In this document: positions 26,209-36,935 of the stretch, one piece after another
How positions within the stretch are numbered: the stretch's first letter is position 1
Layout: each line of letters starts with the position of its first letter
NCBI GenBank assembly: GCA_020746105.1
Contig: CM036617.1
Coordinates: 145,220,491 to 145,284,490, forward strand
Length of the DNA: 64,000 bases
Source of the DNA: Trogon surrucura
Lineage: Eukaryota; Chordata; Aves; Trogoniformes; Trogonidae
Direction: 5' to 3'
The notes under the pieces: generated by a model
Databases searched by the model: none
What the model saw: only the letters and a program-made list of their open reading frames with translations
What the model was told of the DNA's origin: nothing
Position numbers and translations under genes: made by a program

Positions 26209-28670
26209 TTTAGATTTAAGATATGTTAAGGTTCTTCAATCAGATACGTTCCTCAAGCCTGTTGGGCACCTCTTGCCATTGTATCCATTTGTAGTTTCAG
26301 CCTTCAAGATTGTGAATTTTCCTACTTGTGCTGTAATGAGACACAGCCTTTACTGCTGCTGTGTTTAAACTTGCAGTTCCACAGAGGCATGCTGATTGCT
26401 GATGCTACACACTCACTTTTCCTTGCGGCGTTCTGCTCTTCTTTCATAAACCTGGATTGTTTCTGTGCCCAGCAACTCGGAATGACATGGTACAACTTTG
26501 TCCGCCTCCCTCATGTATTTTTAGCTTTTCTTCCTTTAGTTCTCCAGCACCTTCTCCCAGAATTTGAGCTTTATTGACGCAATAATCTATACCTCATGAA
26601 AAGCATATACTTTTCTAATGGGGCACAGTGGATTTTGGGCTACTTCCCAAGCACCACGGTTCCTTATCTTATAAAAGACACAGGCACTTTATAAACAAAA
26701 GATAAGAGAAAAACGTACAAATAGAAATGAAAAACTAACAGATGTATGTATTTATTTAAGACACTATGAATCTCTCCAAGTTAAGGACCAGGCTTGTTTA
26801 ACAGGTAGTTTTTACTTCTCTTTATGCTTTTCCCTATAACTAAAGGATAGAAAATGTGAAGCAATTTTCTAGCTAACAAATGACTACTGCTATCAAGAGC
26901 TTCTCATAAATGGAAGCAGAAGATAAAAGAAACATTTAAACAAGACTTCTCCTGAGCTTGAACAGTTCCTTGCATGCTAACAACTAATTAGCCAAATTTA
27001 GTGTAACGATTTCCAAAGTATGCTAATTTTTAAAAAGAATGCTTATTAATTCTGTATGAGATCACAAATGTGTTCTGCATGTGCTTTTCAGTGCTATACA
27101 CTCTGCTTGGGATTCTTCTAGTCTTGCTTTCATTTTTGGTTTCCAGGTTCTGCTGGTACTCAAGCGATTAAGGACCCAATTTAAGAATGAAGAATCATTA
27201 AGCTTGGTGATCCTCTCCCACAAGAAGGATACTGTAAGTGCGGGTTGTCCTCTAGCTGGGAAAACTAGTTTAAGGGCAGTAGATCATCTAGCAACCAGGT
27301 CACCAGGCAAGCAGGGATGTGCATCAAGCCACCCTGGCTGGGCGCACTATGGTGCCAGTGCGCTGCTATACACACCAGGTGAAGTGAGCAGTCTGCAGAT
27401 CTCAGCTGTCTCTCCACAACACATTTGGGAAGAAACAGGGAGGGAATGTGAGTCAGAGCAGGAAAGTCTTCAGTTTACTGGCTGTTTTATAAGTAATCTG
27501 TACTTTGCTGCTCCCAGTCTTGTAAGTCAAAGGCAATTGTCTTTGTAAAGCTCTGGAAAATCAAGGATCATTGAATCATCATGTATACAAATAAATCAAT
27601 CTTTTGCTGAAGTCTTTATGTTGGAGGATTATGGCACACTGTCAAAACAATAGCAGATTAAAAAAATAAACTCAGGGAAGAAAATTTGTGGGTTTTCTGC
27701 TCATGCTTTCATCATCCTGCAGCTAGTAACCATCTTGTGAGTTGCACAGAGGGACAAAGGCAATTTATGCACATTGAAAAGAACACTCTTACAACGAGCG
27801 GATTATTTTATATAAATAAATTTTCAGGGCTTGATAGCACTGTCCTCAACAACAAATATCCATCTGTGATGACAGAAATTACTGAGCAGGATACTTCTAT
27901 TCATGTATGCACAGGTATTCCTGAGCAATTGTATTCTTGAACAAAAAGGGTAGTTGCTGGAATTTCTGGTCCATTTCCTTTCAACACTAATCGTTCTTCA
28001 ATCTCCAGACTCTCATACCACACTTGAAACAAACTGCAACTATCTCAGTGTACTCTGATTTTTCCACATATAAAATAGGTATAAATTTAAAGCTTAAAGA
28101 GAGTTATAAACTTAAAACTTCAAAATATTAAATCATGTTGACAAACACTGATAGTTGACATTATACGTGAAATCCACAGCTATGCAGATTTATATGTATA
28201 CCAAATACATGTATGGATTTTCTTTACCTTCTTTACATTTAATCTTCTTTCTCATTTTCTTCTGTCATAGAATGCAAATAATGAAATATTGACCCTATTA
28301 AAATTTTTGGCAAAACTCCCAACTTTGAAATGGAGCCAGGATTTTGCTCAGTAAATCTGTTTGACTGCTTTTCACATTTTAATAGTATTATATCATACAA
28401 TCTTTTTTTATTTTCTTTTTCTGTTGCTGTTTTCATGCTACATACCGCTTTAAAAGCTGGTATTTGAATTAGCAGGCATGCAATTGTGAGCATGTGTTTA
28501 TAGAAAAAAAAACTCTGAATACTATTTTGGCAGATTTAAAATACAGTACATGCGAGCTGCAGTCTTTTGTGTGTTTCTCCAATGGATATTCAGAAGCATC
28601 TGAAACCTCTTTTGACTTTGAAGTGTCCATTACATTCAGCATATTTCATAAAAAATCTCCTCGGCATTTT
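26209..28670. other. Intergenic DNA with one exon-like segment
   Basis: AT-rich. No known protein is recognised. One segment at 27147-27233 has convincing acceptor and donor sites (separate entry). Confidence 0.45.
27147..27233 (+). other. Exon-like segment of unknown gene
   Basis: A polypyrimidine tract ending TTTCCAG is followed by 87 bases open in one frame and a strong GTAAGT donor. The predicted peptide starts VLLVLKRLRTQFKNEESLSL and is not recognised. With no partner exons visible it may be an lncRNA exon or chance. Confidence 0.2.
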
Positions 28671-29131
28671 CACAGAATCACAGAATGCTAGGGATTGGAA
28701 GGGACCTCGAAAGATCATCAAGTCCAATCCCCCTGCCAGAGCAGGAACGCCTAGATAATGCTACCTAGGAATGTGTCCAGGCAGGTCTTGAATGTCTCCA
28801 GAGAAGGAGACTCCACAACCTCTCTGGGCAGCCTGTTCCAGGGCTCCGTCACCCTCACTGAGAAGAAGTTTCTTCTCTAGTTTAAGCGGAACCTCTTATG
28901 TTCCAGTTTCAGCCCATTACCCCTTGTCCTATCATTGGTTGTCACCGAGAACAGCCTGGCTCCATCCTCGTGACACTCCCCCTTTATATATTTGTAAACA
29001 TTAATGAGGTCACCCCTCAGTCTCCTCTTCTCCAAACTAAAGAGCCCCAGCTCCCTCAGTCTTTCCTCATAAGGGAGATGCTCCACTCCCTTCATCATCC
29101 TAGTTGCCCTGTGCTGGACTCTCTCCAGCAG
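28671..29131 (-). repeat. Minus-strand CR1, 3' part (interrupted by a later CR1)
   Basis: Carries the tail (plus strand CACAGAATCACAGAATGCTA), the 3' UTR and the ORF2 C-terminus. The frame encodes [20 protein letters not shown] and [18 protein letters not shown]. Its sequence stops at CTCTCCAGCAG and continues at 33015 with TTCCCTGTCTTTC. A plus-strand CR1 therefore inserted into it. Confidence 0.9.
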
Positions 29132-30037
29132 ACCAGGTGAGCGATCTGCTCAGCCTGGTGGCTGAGCTGAAGGAGGAAGTAGAAAGGCTGAGGAGCATTA
29201 GGGAGTCGGAGAGAGAGATAGATCGGTGGAGTCAGTTCCTGAATGGCGAGCAGCAAGCTCCGCAAAGAGCTGAATATCCCCCCACCTCTGGCCATCAGGC
29301 AAAAGGGGGGGGACCTAAAGGATAGGGAGGAGTGGAAGCAGGTGCCTGCCAGGAGAGGAAGGAAAATCCTTGCCCGGCCTCCATCACCTGCCCGGTTGCC
29401 CCTGCGAAACAGGTATGGGGCTCTAGACAATGAGAGCCAGGCCAAGGAAGAGTCAGTGGAGGGTTCACCCATAGGGCTGTCTAGTCACTTGGATACACGC
29501 GTTAGGACTTCTTCATCTAAGAAAAAAAGGAGGGTAATCGTAATTGGAGACTCCCTCCTGAGGGGAACAGAGGGCCCTGTCTGCCGCCCTGATCCGACCC
29601 ACAGGGAAGTCTGCTGCCTCCCTGGGGCCCGAGTTAAGGATGTTATCAAGAAGCTTCCTGGTCTGGTCAAACCCACGGACTATTACCCGCTTTTGGTTAT
29701 GCAGATCGGTAATGATGAGATAGTAGAGAGACGGCCAGAAGCAATCAAAAGGGACTTTAGGGCACTGGGGCGGATGCTAGAAGGATCAGGCGCACAGGTT
29801 GTGTTTGCCTCTATTCCTTCAATTATGAGGAAAAATAGTGGAAGGTTTGACAAAGTGCAGCAGATTAATACTTGGCTAAAGGGGTGGTGCCAGCGGTCTA
29901 GCTTTGGATTTTTTAACCATGGGGAGATCTACAGGGCACCTGGTCTACTGAAACAAGCTGGGGTTCAAATGACACAAAGGGAAAAAAGGATCCTTGGTCA
30001 CGAGCTAGCGGGACTCATAGAGCGTTCTTTAAACTAG
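29132..30037 (+). pseudogene. CR1 ORF1, coiled coil plus SGNH/GDSL esterase
   Basis: The first part, in one frame, is a short coiled coil ([18 protein letters not shown]). After an eight-G run near 29308-29315 the reading continues in the frame open from 29243. A basic patch (SSKKKRRVIVIGDSLLRG) leads into the SGNH hydrolase fold. Visible motifs are GDS (nucleophile Ser, about 29549) and GND in MQIGNDEI. Where CR1 ORF1 proteins usually have a D-x-x-H block before LT.RGK, this copy reads AGVQMTQREK, so the catalytic Asp and His appear replaced. The N-terminal PHD-like part of some CR1 ORF1 proteins is absent because the element is truncated. Confidence 0.75.
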
Positions 30038-30039
30038 AT

Positions 30040-32800
30040 ATGAAGGGGGATGGGGTTATAGCTGGGATTGCAGCGGGACAGTGCTCTAGAAATTATGAGG
30101 ACCGGGTGGCCTCCCATCCCCCTAGGGTGAGATCAGTGTGCTCAGCTTGCTCCCTGAAATGCTTATACACCAATGCATGCAGCATGGGGAATAAGCAGGA
30201 GGAGCTAGAAACCTGGGTTCGGGCAGGAGATTATGATCTGGTAGCAACTACAGAGACATGGTGGGACAGCTCAAATGACTGGAATGTGGTCATGGGTGGC
30301 TATGTCCTTTTCAGGAAAGACAGGCCAGCCAGGCGAGGTGGTGGAGTCGCTCTTTACGTGAAAGAGCAACTACAATGTCTTGAATACCATCCGGGCATGG
30401 AGGAGGAGCAAGTTGAGAGTGTATGGGTTAGAATTAAGGGGCAGGCTGGCAGGAGAGATACTGTTGTGGGTGTCTATTACAGGCCACCAGATCAGGGTGA
30501 GGAAGTTGATGAGGCCTTCTACAGGCAGCTGAGAGCGGTCTCACAATCACAGGCCCTGGTTGTCGTGGGGGATTTTAACTTCCCTGATATTTGCTGGAAG
30601 GACAACTCAGCCACCCAGCCACAGTCCAGGAGGTTCCTCCAGTGCATCGATGATAATTTTCTGATGCAAATGGTGGAGGAGCCGACTAGGAGAGGAGCAC
30701 TGCTGGACCTCATCCTCGCTAACAAGGAAGATCTGGTTGAAGCAGTAAAGGTTGAGGGCTGCCTTGGCTGCAGTGACCATGAAATGGTGGAGTTCAGGAT
30801 CTCATGTAGCAGAAACAAAATAGCAAGCAGAATTGCAACCCTGGACTTTGCCAAGGCAAACTTTGGATTTTTCAAGCAATTACTAGAGAAAATCCCACGG
30901 GCAAGGCTGTTTGAAGGTAAAGGGGCCCAAGATAGTTGGTTAGCGTTCAGGGACTGCTTCTACCGTGCTCAAGATCAGAGCATCCCGACACGCAGGAAGT
31001 CAAGGAAGGGAGCCAGGAGACCTGCGTGGCTAAACAGGGATCTGCTGGGTAAGCTCAAGTGCAAGAGGAGAATTTACAGATCTTGGAAGGCGGGGCTGGC
31101 CACTTGGGAAGAGTATAAGGCTGTTGTCTGAGGATGTAGGGAGGCAACTAGGAAAGCAAAGGCCTCCCTAGAATTGAACCTGGCGAGAGGGGTCAAGGAC
31201 AACAGGAAGAGCTTTTTCAAATACGTGGCAGATAAAACTAACACCAGAGGCAATGTAGGCCCACTGGTGAATGAGGTGGGTGCCTTGGTGACAGAAGATA
31301 CAGAGAAGGCAGAGTTACTGAATGCCTTCTTTGCCTCTGTCTACTCTGCCGGAGGCTGTCCTGAGGAGCCCCGTTCCCCTGAGGCCCCAGAGGAAGTCAG
31401 GGCAGTGGAGGAGTTTGCTTTAGTCGATGAGGACGGGGTTAGGGACCAATTAAGCAATCTGGACATCCATAAATCCATTGGTCCAGACGGGATGCATCCA
31501 CGAGTGCTGAGGGAGCTGGCTGATGTCATTGCTAGACCACTCTCCATCATCTTTGCCAAGTCTTGGGAGACGGGAGAGGTGCCTGAGGATTGGAGGGAAG
31601 CAAATGTCACTCCAGTCTTCAAAAAGGGCAAGAAGGAGGACCCGGGAAACTATAGACCGGTCAGCCTCACCTCCATCCCTGGGAAAGTGATGGAACGACT
31701 TATCCTTGGTGCCATCTCAAGGCATATCAGGGATAAGAGGGTCATTAGAGACAGTCAGCATGGCTTCACCAAAGGGAAGTCGTGCTTGACTAACCTCATA
31801 GCCTTTTATGAGGATATAACAAGGTGGATAGATGATGGCAGAGCGGTGGATGTGGTCTACCTTGACTTCAGTAAAGCATTTGACACAGTCTCCCACAGCA
31901 TCCTTGCTGCTAAACTGCAGAAGTGTGGTCTAGACTCTCAGGTAGTGAGGTGGACTGTGAACTGGCTAAGGGGAAGAAACCAAAGAGTCGTGGTCAATGG
32001 GGCGGAGTCTGGTTGGAGGCCTGTATCCAGTGGAGTCCCTCAAGGGTCGGTACTGGGACCAGTATTATTCAATATATTCATCGATGACTTGGATGAGGGA
32101 CTAGAGAGTACTATCAGCAAGTTTGCTGATGACACCAAGCTGGGAGGAGTGGCTGACACGCCAGAAGGCTGTGCTGCCATTCAGCGAGACCTGGACAGGC
32201 TGGAGGGTTGGGCGGGGAAAAATTTAATGAAATATAACAAGGGTAAATGTAGGGTCTTGCATCTGGGTAGGAACAACCTCGGTTTCCAGTATAAGTTGGG
32301 GAATGACTTATTAGAGAGTAGTGTAGGGGAAAGGGACCTGGGAGTCTTGGTGGACAGCAGGATGACCATGAGCCAGCAGTGTGCCCTTGTGGCCAGGAAG
32401 GCCAATGGCATCCTGGGGTGTATTAGAAGAGGGGTGGTTAGTAGGTCGAGAGAGGTTCTCCTTCCCCTCTACTCTGCCCTGGTGAGACCCCATCTGGAAT
32501 ACTGTGTCCAGTTCTGGGCCCCTCTGTTCAAGAAAGACAGGGAACTGCTGGAGAGAGTCCAGCACAGGGCAACTAGGATGATTAAGGGAGTGGAGCATCT
32601 CCCTTAATGAGAAAAGACTGAGGGAGCTGGGGCTCTTTAGTTTGGAGAAGAGGAGACTGAGGGGTGACCGCATTAATGTTTACAAATATATCAAGGGTGA
32701 GTGTCACGAGGATGGAGCCAGGCTGTTCTCGGTGACAACCAATGATAGGACAAGGGGTAATGGGCTGAAACTGGAACATAAGAGGTTCCGCTTAAACTAG
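30040..32800 (+). pseudogene. CR1 ORF2, endonuclease and reverse transcriptase (broken)
   Basis: The endonuclease comes first and its metal/catalytic motifs are present: YTNACSM, TETWWD, GVYYRPP, VVGDFNF and CSDHEMVEF. The reverse transcriptase follows with [55 protein letters not shown] and the FADD catalytic box. A TGA at 31129-31131 between the domains looks like CGA to TGA decay at a CpG. A base difference near 32604 shifts the frame just after MIKGVEHLP. The normal C-terminus, ending in an RFRLN-like block, is still readable up to about 32800. The domains are otherwise well preserved, suggesting a fairly recent insertion. Confidence 0.9.
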
Positions 32801-33014
32801 AGAAGAAACTTCTTCTCAGTGAGGGTGACGGAGCCCTGGAACAGGCTGCCCAGAGAGGTTGTGGAGTCTCCTTCTCTGGAGACATTCAAGACCTGCCTGG
32901 ACACGTCCCTGTGTAGCATAATCTAGGCATTCCTGCTCTGGCAGGGGGATTGGGACTTGATGATCTTTCGAGGTCCCTTCCATCCCTAACATTCTGTGAT
33001 CTGTGATTCTGTGA

Positions 33015-33860
33015 TTCCCTGTCTTTCTTGAACAGAGGGGCCCAGAACTGGACACATATTCCAGATGGGGTCTCACCAGGGCAGAGTAGAGGGGAAGGAG
33101 AACCTCTCGCGACCTACTAACCACCCCCTTCTAATACACCCCAGGATGCCATTGGCCTTCCTGGCCACAAGGGCACAGTGCTGGCTCATGGTCATCCTGC
33201 TGTCCACCAAGACTCCCAGGTCCCTTTCCCCTACACTACTCTCTAATAAGTCATTCCCCAACTTATACTGGAAACCGAGGTTGTTCCTACCCAGATGCCA
33301 GACTCTACACTTACCCTTGTTATATTTCATTAAATTTTTCCCCGCCCAACTCTCCAGCCTGTCCAGGTCTCACTGAATGGCAGCACAGCCTTCTGGCGTG
33401 TCAGCCACTCCTCCCAGCTTGGTGTCATCAGCAAACTTGCTGATAGTACTCTCTAGTCCCTCATCCAAGTCATCGATGAATATATTGAATAATACTGGTC
33501 CCAGTACCGACCCTTGAGGGACTCCACTGGATACAGGCCTCCAGCCAGACTCCGCCCCATTGACCACGACTCTCTGGCTTCTTTCCTTCAGCCAGTTCAC
33601 AGTCCACCTCACTACCCGATTGTCCAACTCACACTTCTGCAGTTTAGCAGCAAGGATGCTGTGGGAGACTGTGTCAAATGCTTTACTGAAGTCAAGGTAG
33701 ACCACATCCACCGCTCTGCCATCATCTACCCACCTTGTTATATCCTCGTAAAAGACTATGAGGTTAGTCAAGCACGACTTCCCCTTGGTGAAGCCATGTT
33801 GACTGTTTCGAATGACCCTCTTATCCTTGATATGCTTGAGATAGCACCAAGGATAAGTCG
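33015..33860 (-). repeat. Minus-strand CR1, RT part (second half of interrupted copy)
   Basis: Read on the minus strand it encodes CR1 [37 protein letters not shown] and FADDTKLGG. Its 3' limit joins exactly to the 5' limit of 28671-29131. Together they are one 5'-truncated CR1 of about 1.3 kb. Confidence 0.9.
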
Positions 33861-34044
33861 TGTTTTTCTCCTGCTAGATTCTGTGTTTAGGGTACACTGT
33901 CTGTTCTTCAAGTTCATCGATGACTATATTGAATAGGGCTAGACCCAGCACTGACCCCTTGAGGACATCATTTGTAACAGGCCATACAACAGGATGATCT
34001 TTTGAGGTCCCTTCCAAACTCTAACATTCTGTGACTCTGTTACA
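33861..34044. repeat. Two small CR1 scraps
   Basis: 33898-33964 is a minus-strand CR1 RT piece (TTCATCGATGACTATATTGA, CTAGACCCAGCACTGACCCC). 33973-34040 is a plus-strand CR1 3' tail (GATGATCTTTTGAGGTCCCT, then CATTCTGTGACTCTGT). The second directly precedes a diverged copy of the array-unit start. Confidence 0.75.
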
Positions 34045-34131
34045 GTCCCAAAAAAGCCCGGAAAAGGAGCTGTGCCACTCCTACCTGGGGTGAAGAACAG
34101 GAGAAGACAACTTGTCCCAGTCAACAGCGCT
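34045..34131 (+). repeat. Diverged partial copy of the array-unit start
   Basis: CAGTCCCAAAAAAGCCCGGA and the following ~45 bases resemble the unit start at 34137 (CAGTCCAAAAAAAAACCCAG). The spacing is ~92 bp and a CR1 tail precedes it, just as at the true unit junctions. It looks like an older fragment of the same repeat at the left edge of the array. Confidence 0.6.
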
Positions 34132-34841
34132 CCATGGCAGTCCAAAAAAAAACCCAGAAAAGGAGCAGTGCTGCTCCAACCTGGCCTGACAAACTGTTCT
34201 TCTGCACTGTAAAAACAGGAGGCAGGAACAGCAGCAGCCCAGGGAGAGGTGCCAAAGAGCCAACAGGCACCCACCCCGCACAGCAGGCCCCAACAGCCCC
34301 AGGGCTCTCCTTAGAGGCCCTTATAGACCGAGCACATGGGAAGGAACTCTGGATCACCTGACCCACCGTCTCCTGCCCATAGGCACAGCTGCCCCTGCTC
34401 CTCCCTTGCGGGAGAGGAGCCCCAGAGAACTTCAGTCCTGGGGCTCTCGAAGGAGGCCAATGATGCTCCTGACCGAGACGCTTCTCCCAGAGTGTCTGCG
34501 GCGAGGGGAACCCGTGCGAGGAGACGACCTGTCGGAGCCATGGGTGCTTGCCAGTTTGCAGCTCCCTTCTGGGTCTTGCTGGGCCTGGGGACGATGGTGG
34601 GAAAGAACTGTGAGGGCGGTATCTGCAATTCGTTCTATCTGTGACCTGTCCGATGCAAAACAGAGCCTCAGCACAGCCTTGGGAATGGAGTTAGAATGTT
34701 TTGTATGAGCAGCGAGAAGTGAGCGGTAACGCTGATTTACCGAGTATCCTTTACCCTAAGATCTTGGAGCCGGGATCACAAATATTTCCGAGCAGCGCTG
34801 GGCTGTTGGACCAGTGATTTTCCATTGCTTTTGGCTTGCAG

Positions 34842-35161
34842 AAGAAGTTTCCCAGGAAAGGTGACAATCCCTTCATGGTCGGTCTGGACAGAGCAAGACT
34901 TGGTTTTTCTCAGCATCTTTCACACAAGTGTCATGGTTGTGGAGCAGGAAACGCCCAGGAAGCTGCAACCTACGAGGCTGAAAATCACATGGGACACTGG
35001 GACACAAAAATTGGTGGACACAGCCAGCACCATTGGTTTGCCAAAGCCCTTCTGGAATGGGGAGCTTGAAGAGATGATGCACTCTCCACCATTTGCAGAG
35101 TAGGAAAGGTTTATTGGCCTTTTTCTCAAAGGGAACAGGCTCTGTGATACATCTGTATCTG
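34842..35161 (+). other. Possible 5' leader exon of unit 1 RING gene
   Basis: A polypyrimidine stretch ending GGCTTGCAG (34833-34841) and a GTGAGT donor at 35162 bracket 320 bases. A second possible intron, 35694-35815 (GAG|GTGAGC to TTTTGTAG), lies just before the coding exon. Both are sequence-based guesses. Equivalent sites are in units 2 and 3. Confidence 0.35.
35110..35115 (-). promoter_or_regulatory. Antisense AATAAA in unit 1, conserved in the remnant
   Basis: Plus-strand TTTATT gives AATAAA on the minus strand. The same hexamer with similar flanks is kept at 50326-50331 in the diverged remnant. It could end an antisense transcript or an old element. Confidence 0.3.
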
Positions 35162-35903
35162 GTGAGTCCTCTTGCCTTACGTGCCTGGAGACGTGTGCCC
35201 CAGGCGGAGCGCCCTGACGGGGCCCTGGGAAGATTGGACCAAGGCCTCGGTGAGGGCTGTGTAACGCCGATGCCGAGCACGAGACAAGAGGTGCAGGGAC
35301 GAAGCGGGCAGTGGTGCTGCGGTAAGCCCAGAGGCCAGCGCTGGGGCGAGCGCCATGGTGGAGGCTGGCCCCCGGTGACGCCCCTGAGCGATGGGTTCTG
35401 TGGTTTCCAAGGGACGGGCCGTGAGGTCACCGAGCACCGGATTGTGAGGCGGCGGTCCTCGCCGCTTCTGCCGGGGCGCCGAGTGCCAGGCGGCTGGTTC
35501 GTGCCCGGACTTCAGCTGAGCAGGACGCGAGGCTGGAGTGCTGAGCGAGGCCTTGGTGCTGGTGGACGGACGGACTGGGGAGTTGCACCTTGCAGCTCTC
35601 TGTTCCCGACGCCAGAGCCGCCAGAGGATTTTCCCCGGCCCTGCCAGGTTCAGGCAGCCGGGGCACGCAGCACACACGCTCGCAGGAGCCGAGGTGAGCT
35701 GGGAGGGGAAGCCTCACCCTGGGGAGCAGGGAGGGAGACCCTCTTGAGGGACCTGGGCATTTCTTCCAGCCCTGCCCGCGCCAGCCAGTGACCGGGGCCT
35801 CTCTTTGTTTTGTAGCGCGACACCGGCTGCTGCGGCAGCGCTGGTGAGAGGGAGCGGCTCAACACCCCCAGCTCCCCCCAGCCCCCCGTGGAGAGCGGAG
35901 AGC

Positions 35904-36935
35904 ATGGCCAGCGAGCTGGGTGACCGCTGTCCCATCTGCCTGGACAGCTGGGAGGAGGCCAGCTATGTGCTGCCATGCCTCCACCGCTTCTGCTACCCCT
36001 GCATCTGGCGGTGGGTGGAGAGCAAGCGCGAGTGCCCCCTCTGCAGGAGGAGCATCACGTCCATCGTGCACTCGGTGCAGGCAGATGATGATTTTGAGGA
36101 GCGGGTCCTGACACCACCTGCTGCAGATGATGACCTTGAGGAGCGTGTCGGGACACCACCAGCGACACCTCCCGTCATCAGCCACCAGGCAGGAGCTCCA
36201 GCTGCCCACAGCCCTGCGGAGGCACAGCCGCAGCCTGCGGGGATGGTGCCCGAGCCTCCTCTGCGCGGCCTCCCGCCCAGCACCTGGGCATCCCTTTTCT
36301 GGGAGCACCCAGCTCTCCTCCAGCCCATCCTGACCTGGGTGCGTCAGGAGGTGGAACGCCTCTTTGAGGGCCAGAGAGCATGGGCAGCGATGGTGGAGAG
36401 TCTAGTCCACGCCCTCCTGGTGGTCTATGGCCTGGACGAAGACCTACTGGTCCAGCCGCTGGGGCTCACCCTCGCAAACCACTCAGCGGCCATTGTGCGT
36501 GGGATGATCCAGGTCGCCGAGGAACGGTGCAGCGGGGAGGCCCGCCGTCTGCTGGGCCTGGAGGACGGCCATGCTGCCAGGAGGCCGCAGAGCGGCCCCA
36601 TGGCTGTCCCCGGCCCTGCCGCCTCCCGAGGACGCTCTCCCACACCTGGACCGGCCCCCTCCGGCAGCCCTGAAGGGTCCAGTGGGGAAGAGCTGCCCAG
36701 CTCCTCAGCAGCTGCCCTTCGGGGGCGTCCCGCCAGCCCTCCCTCTGCCCCCATTCCTACCCTTGGGGAGCCAGAAGAGCCCCAGGAGGAGCCCGAGGCG
36801 GCCGCGGCTCTTCCATCTACTTCCAGCCAGGGCAGGGCACGTGCCCCTGGGGGGCCACGGCGACCCCCGAAGAGGAGGGCCGGCAGATCCGAGGCCTCTT
36901 CTCCGGCCAAGAAGAGGCCGCCTCGCCGGCACTAG
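35904..36935 (+). CDS. TOPORS-like C3HC4 RING protein, copy 1
   Basis: 343 codons, MASELGDRCPICLD to the terminal RRH. The RING lies at residues 9-47 (C9, C12, C25, H27, C30, C33, C44, C47). It is followed by SIVHSVQADDDFEERVL, which from memory matches the residues after the TOPORS RING. Residues 128-225 (WASLFWEHPALLQPILTWV onward) resemble the helical region of TOPORS. The tail is Ser/Pro-rich and ends in a basic nuclear-localisation-like cluster (PPKRRAGR, AKKRPPRR). TOPORS is a nuclear ubiquitin and SUMO E3 ligase of about 1,045 residues, so this is a short form without the long Ser/Arg tail. I chose ATG 35904 because it has a good Kozak context (AGCATGG). The longer frame from 35805 starts inside a probable intron ending TTTTGTAG at 35815. 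Ligase activity is inferred from the intact zinc ligands. The open frame is kept in all three array copies. Confidence 0.8.
   Translation: MASELGDRCPICLDSWEEASYVLPCLHRFCYPCIWRWVESKRECPLCRRSITSIVHSVQADDDFEERVLTPPAADDDLEERVGTPPATPPVISHQAGAPAAHSPAEAQPQPAGMVPEPPLRGLPPSTWASLFWEHPALLQPILTWVRQEVERLFEGQRAWAAMVESLVHALLVVYGLDEDLLVQPLGLTLANHSAAIVRGMIQVAEERCSGEARRLLGLEDGHAARRPQSGPMAVPGPAASRGRSPTPGPAPSGSPEGSSGEELPSSSAAALRGRPASPPSAPIPTLGEPEEPQEEPEAAAALPSTSSQGRARAPGGPRRPPKRRAGRSEASSPAKKRPPRRH
36081..36164 (+). repeat. 42-bp in-frame tandem duplication in RING gene copy 1
   Basis: Two 42-bp units encode ADDDFEERVLTPPA and ADDDLEERVGTPPA just after the RING. The same duplication occurs at 42648-42731 and 49207-49290. 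Confidence 0.85.

Larger units (their letters stand above)
29132..33014 (+). mobile_element. Long CR1 LINE with ORF1 and ORF2, nested in another CR1
   Basis: A 3.88-kb CR1, slightly 5'-truncated. It begins inside ORF1 and runs through ORF2 and the 3' UTR to the terminal CTGTGATT-type repeats. CR1 is an autonomous non-LTR retrotransposon. ORF1 is an SGNH-esterase protein and ORF2 an AP-endonuclease plus reverse transcriptase. The element is close in sequence to the CR1 it entered, so both belong to one young subfamily. It has at least three lesions: a frame change in ORF1 near a G run, a TGA in ORF2 at 31129-31131, and a frame change near 32604. Confidence 0.92.

Noticed and set aside
27081-27548. 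155-codon frame as a protein gene
   Set aside because: No recognisable similarity, and it runs through a strong splice donor. Only the short exon-like part is kept as a weak candidate.
28671-33860. Large inverted repeat suggesting a palindrome or twin-priming inversion
   Set aside because: The two minus-strand parts are contiguous in CR1 sequence and the plus-strand CR1 ends in its own tail. Insertion of one CR1 into another explains everything.
35093-35791. 232-codon plus-strand frame upstream of the RING gene (also in units 2 and 3)
   Set aside because: It spans splice-like signals, has the biased composition of GC-rich DNA and no recognisable domain. Its conservation follows from the units being nearly identical.
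35805-35903. Longer RING protein starting MFCSATPAAA (376 residues)
   Set aside because: The extra start lies within a likely intron end (TTTGTTTTGTAG at 35804-35815). The ATG at 35904 has better context and starts right before the RING.
36425-36910. 161-codon and 149-codon frames antisense to the RING gene
   Set aside because: Shadows of a GC-rich coding exon; no independent evidence.
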